From positions 5,590,001 to 5,654,000 of the forward strand of contig JACVVK020000005.1 in assembly GCA_018292915.2 (NCBI GenBank): a stretch of DNA of 64,000 nucleotides, given 5' to 3'. Position numbers and translations under genes: made by a program. The notes under the pieces are model-generated. The model saw nothing but the letters and a program-made list of their open reading frames with translations. It was not told where the DNA came from and made no database searches. This document shows, in pieces, positions 1-9,281 of this stretch (position 1 is the first letter of the stretch; every line of letters begins with the position of its first letter). The stretch comes from Batillaria attramentaria. Lineage: Eukaryota > Mollusca > Gastropoda > Batillariidae.

Positions 1-756
1 CCGAGGCTCGAGGCGCGCGTAGCGAAAAAGTTAATGATGAGTGTCAAATCTATTTCGCACACTTGGTGATCCCACATTTAACCCGGTAATCGGTAAAGAG
101 ATCTGTCGAGCTGAACAACGCCACCCCCCCCCCCCGGCCTCCCCTCCCGGGGTCCTCCCAATCAAATACCTTCACTCGCACACCCAACATTCACACCCCT
201 GTACCCTTTTTTTGGTTCAAGGAAAACGAAGAACTTTCCAGTAACAGTTTACGAATTCTCTTTAATAAATGTCATAACATACACAGAAGTGCGTCAACAA
301 TGCAATCAATAGAACAGAATTATGCTGACAAGTGTGCGGTGGTTGAAAAGCGGTTCATGTTTATCACTACTTGGTAGAAAAGTAGCATTTCTTGTGAGCT
401 TGACGTATGTGGTTAAATAAGAGTTAGGAAACACCTTGTGTAGTGTTTTCACCAGAACTGCTTGATGTTCAGTCAGACGATAATCAGTTCGGACAACAGT
501 CAGGTATTGCAGCCATTGTTGTGTCATCACAGTTTCACATCGTAGTACAACACATTCTTAAAGATGTTATGAGCCAGCAACCTAAAATGTCTCCAACAGA
601 TATTTCGAACACTTTTTTTTTTTTTTGGAGGGGGAGGGGGGGGGGGGAAGGGGGCATGGGGGGGGAACTAAACGTCCTTTTCGCCACATAATGACGATAT
701 AGAAGACAGGGAAGGAGACAATGACTTACACTTGTAAAGAGGTTACATAAAGAGGT

Positions 757-812
<56 letters not shown>

Positions 813-849
813 GTTTTAAAGTTTTTCATAGGTGAGGCTTTTGTTAGTG

Positions 850-960
850 CTAGTTTTATTTGTTATTATAATGTCTTATTGTTATGTTTTCTGGTGGCCT
901 ATAATTTCCCTTCTGGGATTAATAAAGTACCCTGAATTTGAATTGAATAAAAAGAACTGC
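850..960 (+). mobile_element. CR1/L2-like 3' tail
   Basis: CTTCTGGGATTAATAAAGTA followed by CCTGAATTTGAATTGAAT is the usual tail of L2/CR1 elements. No coding part remains. It sits just downstream of the EGF-like gene on the opposite strand. Confidence 0.5.
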
Positions 961-998
961 CTGTGTGCATGTGGTCGGGCCAGCTTGTTCCAGCTAGA

Positions 999-1958
999 TC
1001 ACACGGCAAAGTGGTCGCGGTGGTGGTGGGTGCCGGATCGGTCGCCCCATCTCTGTTGCATGAGGAAACTCCGTGTGCAGGACAGCTCGGTGCCGCTGGC
1101 GTCGGGTGTAACGACGTAACCCGGGTTACAGTAGCAGCGACTGCCGCCCACCATACCGTTGATACCACAGCTCGTGAGGTTTGTCTGGTCACCAGGCATC
1201 AGCGGGAAGGACAGCATCCTGCACTCCTGGCCGTCAGCGATGTGACGTGCGTTGCACACACACCTGTTCCCGTTGCAGACCCCACTGGTGGAAGGACAGT
1301 TGGTCGTGTTACAGGCGCCTTGTAGTTGAAAGAAGTAGGTGACGCACACTTTACCCCAGGCAAAGTAACCGGGCGGACAGCGGCATTTCATTCGGTCTTC
1401 GTTGCATCTGGCTGGGGCGGGGCACTTCAAGGCCGTGCAGTTGCTCACTTGAAACGAATCGGTTGCGCACCTCTCCACCACTCTGAAGCGCTGGTAGGCG
1501 CACTCGCAGCTAGTTCCGTAGCACCGTGCCGGGTTGATCCCACCAAGCGGACACTTATGTCCTGTTGCATCGATTGTCTCGTCACACACCCCGGGGATCA
1601 TCTTGAGGAATTTGCCGCCGCAAAGTCCATTGAAGGCCCGATAGTGCCATAAGCAAGTGCACGTTCCGTTTGAGCACGTTCCGTGGTAACCGCATTTCGG
1701 TCCGTTTTGACATTGGAACGGATCCGGGAACTGTGCTTCCTTGTCGCAGAAGTGGCGTTCCTTCTTGACGTAGCCAGGCGGACAAGCGCACGCTGACGGG
1801 TCACGAATACAGTTCCTGGACATACATCTAGGTTCGGTTCCACCGTCGGGCGTACACCAGGGAAAAGAAGAACACCCTAGTCCATGTTGAACTAAGGCCG
1901 TGGACACTGGCACGACCACAGTCAGCAAGACCAGACTCCAGGGAAGCTGCTTCATCAT
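999..1958 (-). CDS. secreted cysteine-rich EGF-like repeat protein
   Basis: This is a 319-residue open frame on the minus strand without visible introns. I chose the paired Met codons at 1953-1958 because a typical signal peptide follows at once (MMKQLPWSLVLLTVVVPVSTA, in two parts: basic start, then a hydrophobic run to about residue 20). An open frame extends upstream to 2141, but that stretch is basic and serine-rich and does not look like protein. The mature part has many cysteines in EGF-like or TIL-like spacing, such as CxYHGTCSNGTCTC, CNEDRMKCRCPPGY, CNGNRCVCNARH and GGSRCYCNPGY, giving about six small disulphide modules. Several N-x-S/T sites suggest glycosylation. No transmembrane segment is seen, so secretion is inferred. 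The partner is unknown; similar proteins occur in mollusc mucus, shell matrix and defence secretions. It is not related to the GH10 genes downstream. The C-terminal tail (HHHRDHFAV) is not cysteine-rich and could be intron read-through. Confidence 0.7.
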   Translation of the reverse strand: MMKQLPWSLVLLTVVVPVSTALVQHGLGCSSFPWCTPDGGTEPRCMSRNCIRDPSACACPPGYVKKERHFCDKEAQFPDPFQCQNGPKCGYHGTCSNGTCTCLWHYRAFNGLCGGKFLKMIPGVCDETIDATGHKCPLGGINPARCYGTSCECAYQRFRVVERCATDSFQVSNCTALKCPAPARCNEDRMKCRCPPGYFAWGKVCVTYFFQLQGACNTTNCPSTSGVCNGNRCVCNARHIADGQECRMLSFPLMPGDQTNLTSCGINGMVGGSRCYCNPGYVVTPDASGTELSCTRSFLMQQRWGDRSGTHHHRDHFAV

Positions 1959-2285
1959 GGAGGACAGACAACGGCCAAGAGAGCGTGAGAGATTGTAGTG
2001 AGAGTGCGTGCGACGGCGACAGGCAAGAGAGACAAGTTCACTCCGCTGTCGCGCAGAGCCAACGGGCAACTGACACCACGAAGCAACCGCGTCGGATAGA
2101 CAAACTGACTGAGTTGCCATGACGACTTGCAAGCAGAACATTCTGATTGGACTAGCTTCAGATTGTTCACTCGCTACATGACGATACGCGCTCTGTTAAA
2201 TCAGCCCAAGATACAACCGAGTGACGTCAGAGATGTGATGTGACGTACACACCGCGTCTCCTGCTTTATTTTCAAGAGTCAACCC

Positions 2286-2323
<38 letters not shown>

Positions 2324-2539
2324 CACACACACACACACACACACATGACAATCGTTGTTTACCAAGTTTCCATGACTGTAAAGGATTAGGGCGCTGAGCT
2401 TCACTCTGCTCGTCTGACTGTACGCTGAACTCCAAGTATCGTTTGAACTGCACTCCGTGCTGACTCGTCTCCGTTAACTTGCCAGTTGTTGCGGTCTGCA
2501 GTCTCACACTGTTATTTTGATGATGTAAAACATTAAAGC

Positions 2540-2544
<5 letters not shown>

Positions 2545-2611
<67 letters not shown>

Positions 2612-2619
2612 AGACTCGC

Positions 2620-2697
<78 letters not shown>

Positions 2698-2725
2698 CGT
2701 GTGTATGTGTGTGTGTGTGGGAGAG

Positions 2726-2770
<45 letters not shown>
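2545..2770 (+). repeat. compound (TG)n(GA)n microsatellite
   Basis: A long TG run with small interruptions and then GA units. Open frames here (CVCVC, HTHT, SLSL) are artefacts of the repeat. Similar but separate TG/CA runs are at 762-810, 2290-2345, 4757-4829, 14345-14410, 20211-20280, 20965-21111, 23123-23193, 38880-38930, 44200-44260 and 47163-47225. Confidence 0.95.
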
Positions 2771-2774
<4 letters not shown>

Positions 2775-2977
2775 TACACGGCCGCTTTCAAACGCAACAC
2801 TTTATTTATTTTTCATTTTTTATTATTTTTTTTGACAAGCAGCACACTACTCTTTGCTCTATGTTTCTAGAACACTAACTCTTTGCCCATTTATTGTGAC
2901 CTGCAAAATGTCAGTGGCAGAATCGAAACCATGGAACACACTCATGTACGGGACTCTCAGTATCAGCGCAAAGTACA

Positions 2978-3221
2978 GCTCAGCTGGTACAGTTCGCCCG
3001 TTAGGGGGTGCAAATGTATACCAGTCAATTCCATCGATATTTCGCATAGAGTCAAGTCGTAGAACGAAGTCTGACTTCACCTCGCCAGACCCCTGAGAAC
3101 ATTTCAATTTGCACCCCCTCCCGCGTTGCAGGGATACAGTCGCCCCCGTTAGTGGTTGCCCCTCCTGCGCATGACTGGTAATCATTTGCACCCCCTAACG
3201 GGCAAACTGTACCAACTGAGC
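2978..3221. mobile_element. 244-bp inverted-repeat element
   Basis: The ends GCTCAGCTGGTACAGTTCGC and GGCAAACTGTACCAACTGAG-C are inverted repeats that continue through GTTAGGGGGTGCAAATG, about 38 bp in all. The tips resemble the A box of tRNA genes (GCTCAGTTGGTA), so a SINE origin is possible. Related debris occurs near 42871-42930. Confidence 0.65.
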
Positions 3222-3694
3222 CAAAGGACACTACAGTCATATGAACGGAAACCGGGCCAAGTTTTAGGAGACAAGATTCAGCCTGGCATGAGTGAATAAA
3301 AATGGACGGCGTTTGTTTGTTTGTTTGTTTGTTTTTGTGCTATGCCTCTTCAAATCGCAGCAACCTCATTTGGCGTTTCCACGTAAAAGCACCGCGAGTT
3401 TTTTTTTTCTCCAAATTCAGATTCTTTGAAGGTGTTTTTCCAGGATGTTCCCCCTGACAGCATCTTTGGCTTCTTGAAAGAGTCAAATCTGTTCTATAAA
3501 ATTTAGACAACACAAGTAATACGGACTATCCTCGACCTCTATGTGTTCGATGTACAAAGAAGTGTTTATTTTTTAAACCGGATAGATTTTTAATATAAGC
3601 TTATACATTTACACCTCATTTTGTTGTCTTCCTTTTTTATTTTAGTCTGAGGAAGAAGGACCTTGATTAGCCGCGAAGAAGTCTTTGTTAAGCC

Positions 3695-3756
<62 letters not shown>

Positions 3757-4754
3757 GACTGACTGACTGACTGACTGACTGACTGACTGACTGACTTCCA
3801 AGTTCAAAACGCCATAGCCCCGGGAAAAAAAAACAAACAAAAAAAAAAAAAAACGGTTTGGATTTTCAGTTGTCGGTTAGAAAGACTGAAAGTGGCCGTT
3901 TGTCAACCAAAAACCGTTGCGATGGCCGAGTGGTTAAGGCAATGGCAACGTTACAGGGTCAACCAAACACCGACATGTACTTATACATTACTACAATCAA
4001 AAGATGTGTATTATGCTCATGTTTTGAGGTGACGGGTTTGAAATAGAGCTGTCGTCCGCCGTCATAGCAACGGAGAAAGATCGTCTGTTTTGATTACTCT
4101 TTGTTTGTGGGTCACGTGGTCAGCCGGTCGAACCAACCTGAACTTTGTGACTGACGTAACCTGATTAGGTCATTCTGCACACAGTGTTTGACACAGGCAA
4201 AGACAGCCTTGTAACACTGACTTTCGGCTGTGATAATGCTTACACTCCTTCAATGTAAATACATGTTGAATCTGAGCAGACTGGTAAACGCCAACCGCGA
4301 GTATGAACTTTTAAAAACAAAAAGTTTGAAGACCGGAGTATGTACACAAAACACAGTCGCCCCCCCCCCCCCCACCACCACCCGGCCCCCTCCCTACTGC
4401 TTTAGAAATGTTAAGCCCAGGAAAATGCATAAATATTTATTAAATAAAATGCAATTTTGATTTCCGAAACTTGAATGGTTGGGTTACCCCTTGGTTCCAT
4501 TTATTTTTTTCTTCTTCTTATTTTCTGCAAGCGCGATATGGTTTTTGCTTCCATTCTAAAATTAAGCCTGTGTGTCAAGAGTCAAGGACGCTCAACCTCG
4601 AACTAACGCCCTGTGCCTTATCGTATCTGACAGTTTAAACTTGGACCTCGGCTTAAAGGCCCTAATTTTAAGATTTGTTTTTTAGGCTCACAGATCGTTT
4701 CTGAGCTGTTTTGGTAGTGTGCAGCGTCACACTACTTAGACACATGCACAGTGA

Positions 4755-4829
<75 letters not shown>

Positions 4830-4870
4830 CGGCAGTACAGATGTGATATTTGGCTGTACATTGTACGTGT
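3222..4870. other. intergenic, simple repeats only
   Basis: It contains (GTTT)n at 3309-3332, the CTAA/CTGA array, a tRNA-like A box at 3928-3948 (GATGGCCGAGTGGTTAAGGC) without a matching B box, a poly-C run at 4362-4373 and a family 3 SINE fragment at 4398-4490. No gene is seen. Confidence 0.6.
3697..3796 (+). repeat. (CTAA)n then (CTGA)n microsatellite
   Basis: About 60 bp of CTAA followed by about 40 bp of CTGA. A long decayed CTAA array also occupies 63197-63655 in gene E intron 8. Confidence 0.9.
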
Positions 4871-4875
4871 ATACC

Positions 4876-5258
4876 CAGGCTTCGCGTTAACTGGCAATTA
4901 CCAGTAAATTACTGGTTATAAAGAGGAAATACTGGAAATTTTTTAGCTGTCAGTCCCAGGGGCTGGATTTATTTTGCTGGGACTGGTTACAGATTCATGG
5001 GAGAAAAAAAAAAGAAATGAACAGGCTGATCGTAAAAAAAAAAAATGATTATGTTGATCGTTCATACAAATTTTGTGGCCCAGGCTTGACTAGCGGCACT
5101 TGCCTTATCTCTCTGAATTGTGCTTGCAAAATTTTACATCATTATTTGCAGTGCTACCGGAATATTTTCACAGGGACTGGTTTTGCTCAGCGTCGCTGAA
5201 AAACGGTCGGGGTAGGAGGCGAGGGGACTGGCTTTGAAAAATCCTAGCGCGAACCCTG
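4876..5258. mobile_element. non-autonomous DNA transposon, hAT-like ends
   Basis: The left tip CAGGCTTCGCGTTA and the right tip TAGCGCGAACCCTG are imperfect inverted repeats of the form CAGGGTTCGCGCTA. ATACC flanks both sides (4871-4875 and 5259-5263). The interior has no coding frame of note. Confidence 0.5.
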
Positions 5259-5364
5259 ATACCGTTCTGTTTGATGCCTGCAGATTATGAATCTTATTTT
5301 ACATCCGTACAATGCCTCGCTCCCACGGGAAACAACCCCCAACTTGTCAAATACATCAATGTAC

Positions 5365-5800
5365 TTACTTACCCCTGGCTCCAAGTGGAGCATAGGCCAT
5401 CGACAGCCCTTCGCCATCGCACTCTGTTCTGGGCTGTTCTTGCCCCTCCAGTCCAGTTGGTCCCCTGTGTAGCTCTGCCTCAGTGTCCCGCCTCCAGCTG
5501 TTGCGAGGCCGGCCTCTCTTCCTTTTCCCCTGCGGGTTCCATGTCAGGGCTTGGCGTGCGGTGCTGGATGCTGGCTTCCTGAGGGTGTGTCCAATCCAGC
5601 CCCACTTCCTCCGCAGGATCTGCTTGGCCACTGGTTCCTGCCCCGCTCGCTCCCACAGCTCTTCGTTCCGGATCTTCTCTGGCTATCGGATGTTGAAGAT
5701 GCGCCTCAGACAGGTGTTGAGGTGTTGTCTGGATCTTCTGCTGCATCGTCTTCGTTGTCCTCCATGTTTCGCATTTCGTAGAGCAGAACTGACCTCATAG
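5365..5800 (-). mobile_element. 3' fragment of a non-LTR retrotransposon (RTE-like C terminus)
   Basis: The minus strand encodes CLRRIFNIR, then AKQILRRKWGWIGHTLRK, LTWNPQGKRKRGRPRNSWRR and DTEAELHRGPTGLEGQEQ. This conserved tail follows the reverse transcriptase in many animal RTE-like and related elements. A stop after FNIR and a frame change show decay. There is no polymerase domain in the fragment. Confidence 0.75.
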
Positions 5801-5859
5801 TCCGAGCGACAGACCATGATACCTTGTTTTGCATCATATATGGGATTTTTTGTGGTGTC

Positions 5860-7250
5860 TAGATGAAAAAATGGTGCTGATTCCGAATCCGTCGAGTGCC
5901 AGACGGTAAATGTTGGGCAATTTGAAAGAGAGGCTGAAAATCAAAATGGCCGCCAAAGAACCTTAAAATGCTTTTGTTTTGTCGCACATATGTACGCAAG
6001 AACTTTTTGTCAGTGATTTCAATGAAAAGAAAGGGTGCTGATTCCGAATCCGACGAGTGCCAGAGTGTACACGTTGAACATTTTGAAAGAAAGCCTGAAA
6101 TACTAAACGGCCGTTTAAAAAACCCTGAAAAGCATTGTATTGCCTTATATATCAAAATGTGTGACTTATTTTTGGAAAGAAACGACTTTTTTCAGTGATT
6201 GTTACATGAAAAAGCATGCTGATTCCAAATCCGACGAGTGCAAGACTGTAACTGTTGACGGTTTTGAAAGAGAGGCTGAAATTCAACATGGCCGACAAGA
6301 AACTTATATTGCTTCTTTTTACCGCCTACATGAGGTACAGTAACTAACTTTTCGCCAAAAACCAGAGATTTTGAGTGGTTTCCGTATGAGAAAAGGGTGC
6401 TGAATCCGAATCCGACGAGTGCCAGACTGTAAATGTTACGCATTTCGAAGGAGATGCTAAAATTCAAAATGGCCGCCCAAACCTTAAAACGCGTTGTTTT
6501 GCCGCATAATGAAAATTGTACAACTTATTATTCAAAAGAAACGAAGTTTTTAATAGGTTTTCACATGAAAAAAGGATGCTGATTCCGAATCCGACGAGTG
6601 CCAGACAGTAAAGTTTAGCATTTTGAAATAGAGGCTGAAAATCGAAACGGACGCCAAAAACTGTAAACGCGTTGCTTGTCCGCAAAAAATGAAAATCAAG
6701 AATTTATTCTTTGACAGAAACGAGTTTTTAAAGTGGTGTATATGAGATAAAAGGATACAGAATCCGATTCTGATGAGTGCCAAACTGCAAATATTGTAAA
6801 CATTTTGAAAGAAGCTGAAATTCAAAATGGCCGCCCAACATCATAAAACGCGTAGTTTTGCCGCATAAATGAAAACCAATAACTCATTTTCTGAAAGAAA
6901 CGTGATATTTCCGCGGTTTTTGTATGAAAAATGGGTGATGATTCCGATTCTGATGAGTTACATACTGTAAATGATGAAAATTTTGAAAGAGATGCTGAAA
7001 TTCACACTGACATGCCTAAAAAGAAGCTGCACTGCATTAATTGTTTTGCCGAATATATGAAAAGCAAGAACGTCTTTTCGGAAATAACACGAGATTTTCC
7101 TGTGGTTTCTTTGTGCGAAAAGTGTGCTGATTCTGATTCCGAAGAGTGCCAGACTGTTATTGTTTCGCATTTTGAAAGAGAGGCTGAAATTCAACATGAC
7201 CGCCACCCCCAAAAAATAATAACACGCGTTGTATTCTTCCAAATATGAAA
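5860..7250. repeat. eight-unit degenerate satellite, about 180-bp period
   Basis: A block related to GATTCCGAATCCGACGAGTG followed by CCAGACTGTAA, then TTTGAAAGAGAGGCTGAAAT and CAAAATGGCCGCC, recurs with starts near 5873, 6034, 6214, 6395, 6574, 6752, 6932 and 7121. The spacing is 160-190 bp. One frame of most units reads DSESDECQTV and FEREAEIQ, but stops interrupt the link between units. Confidence 0.8.
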
Positions 7251-7329
7251 AACAATAACTTCGTTTTGTTAAAAGAACATGATGTTTCTCACTGTCTTGT
7301 CTGACAGAAGCTGAATCTAAATATCATTC

Positions 7330-8785
7330 ATTTGCAATCGACATTGTGTACCCCTGCCGTACACAGGCTCATTTCATTTCCTTTTCACTTGCCCTCTTCG
7401 AATCGGGTTTTCCCGGGCGAGTCCACTTTAAAGACGGCGGGGACAGAGTGTGCAAAGCTCTGACGTCAGTAGCACAGTAAAACATTTTCTGACGCAATCA
7501 ATGTTCCCCGTGCAAAAGTAGATCAGTCTTTTGACATACTTGCCAGAAGACGGGCTCCGGGCTGATTCTATTTTCTGGAATTACAAAATTTGCCCAACCT
7601 TTCCAGTCTGGCACCCGACGGATATCTGAAGAGACGTGACGGACCTTCACAAATCTGCAAAAATATCTCATATATGATTCAGAGCAGGGTGGTGCATGAC
7701 CGTAAGAAGGAGTGTCGCTCGGACTATCACGTTGGACTTGAAAAATACATCATTGTATAAGACAATAAGCAACTTGACTTGACTTGACTGGACACATGCA
7801 CAGACAATTGAATTCAGCTGATTGAAGTCAAAACGCAGTAGCGGGCGACAGCGATTTGACTGCACTCAGCCTTGTAGCTAGCTCAATGAGTTCGCGCAAC
7901 CGACAAGGGAAACATGGCGACCGCCGTTTACGGACGGCTGAGGCTTCCTCGTTTGCGCGGCCATCAAAAGTCAGTGTGTTGCATTCGGAGCTCTACAAAT
8001 CTCTGATTTGACTATTTCGAGCGCACAGGCGCAGTCACAAGAGCAACTGATCCAAGACACAAGTCTCTCTAAAATAAAACCTAGTGAGTAGTAATGTTAG
8101 CAATGGAAAAGAAGTTGGCCCATAGCACGCCAGCGACTCTGAGACAAAAGTCCGTCTTTATGTGTAAAGTTGACGGTCACTCCACAACGCGGCAGCTCTC
8201 TCTTGATGGCAAACGCATGTTTCTGTTGGTCTCTCTATGTAAAACCTAGAAATGGTAGCAATAGTGCTTTTAATAAAAGGTCTGAGGTTGAAAGGGACCC
8301 GCCTGCAATTGACAATCTGAGAGCGATAAATATAGCTGGACTATAAATACTGAAAACCTCGTTCAACTGGGACAGACTGTTACACCCATTTCTGCCCAGC
8401 GCTCAGTGACAGCGTATCATTTGTACATGTATACATACATGTAAATACTCGTATTACTGGAAGGTGAACACCATGAAGTGTTTGCATTCTTTATTTATTC
8501 ATTTATTTTTTTTTTCGTTCGGGGAAAGTATGCAATTAATTTTGTGTTGTGAAACCCCTTTGGTTGAACTGCAGAATCACTCCGCATGGTGCCCCCTCCA
8601 AAACAAACAAACAAACAAACAAACAAACAAACAAACAAACAAACAAACAAACAAACAAACCCAACCCACGGGCGTAACTGGGTTAAATAAACTGATAAAA
8701 CCACAGAAAACGACGTGCTGTAACAGACCACACCTCCAGGCATTGTCACAGTGGTTCAGAAACTGCGCACGCCCGCTACAGCACC
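7330..8785. other. no recognised feature except an (AAAC)n run
   Basis: Between the satellite and the element at 8788 I see no gene with coding character. An (AAAC)n microsatellite occupies 8601-8660. Short open frames lack recognisable domains. Confidence 0.6.
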
Positions 8786-8787
8786 TA

Positions 8788-9104
8788 CGGGGTGTGATCA
8801 AAATGGATCCGAATGTTTCCGGTGCTACACAGATCCGCTCCAAATCGTAGCACCGCCAACTGTTTCCATTTTTAAATTTGAGCAGCACCGAGTGTTTCCA
8901 ACGGACTTCGGTCAGTCGGCGGGAAACTGAGTCAAGGGTCGTTTATGAACCAGACAACGACTTTGGCTAACGCGTTACTACAATGCGAAGACGTGTGCGT
9001 GGTCATATTTCAAAGATATGGCTTGACGTACGAGCAAATCACTGTCGAAGCTTCGAAAGCGGGGTAGCACCGGAAACGCCCGTGACCATTTTGATTACAC
9101 CCCG
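8788..9104. mobile_element. inverted-repeat element ending in GGGGTGTGATCAAAATGG
   Basis: The left end CGGGGTGTGATCAAAATGG and TTTCCGGTGCTAC have reverse complements at the right end (GTAGCACCGGAAAC, then CCATTTTGATTACACCCCG). About 317 bp in total, ending roughly 180 bp before gene A. A related right end occurs at 20600-20650. Confidence 0.6.
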
Positions 9105-9171
9105 TCCCTGGACATGGGCGTTAGGAGTTGTAGGAGGTGAAAGGGACAGGAAGTCGTTCCGTGTACACATG

Positions 9172-9177
9172 TATAAA
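9172..9177 (+). promoter_or_regulatory. candidate TATA box of GH10 gene A
   Basis: TATAAA lies 105-110 bases before the start codon of gene A, which would allow a short 5' leader of about 75 bases. Candidate from sequence and position only. Confidence 0.35.
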
Positions 9178-9281
9178 TTCACCAGAATCTAGCTAAGGGC
9201 AAACCTGTCCACTCGCGTAAGACGGAGTGGCTGGGACTGATCCGAAGCCTACCGTCTAGTTTGGTAACACATTACATCACC

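Noticed and set aside
2504..2870. Open frames of CVCVC, HTHT, SLSL and RERE type
   Set aside because: They come from TG and GA microsatellites, which are open in most frames.
3928..3960. tRNA-Ser-like A box (GATGGCCGAGTGGTTAAGGC)
   Set aside because: No matching B box, acceptor stem or terminator follows at tRNA distance; likely a SINE scrap.
5860..7250. CRISPR array
   Set aside because: Units are 160-190 bp and diverged, without short identical repeats and unique spacers, and the genome is eukaryotic.
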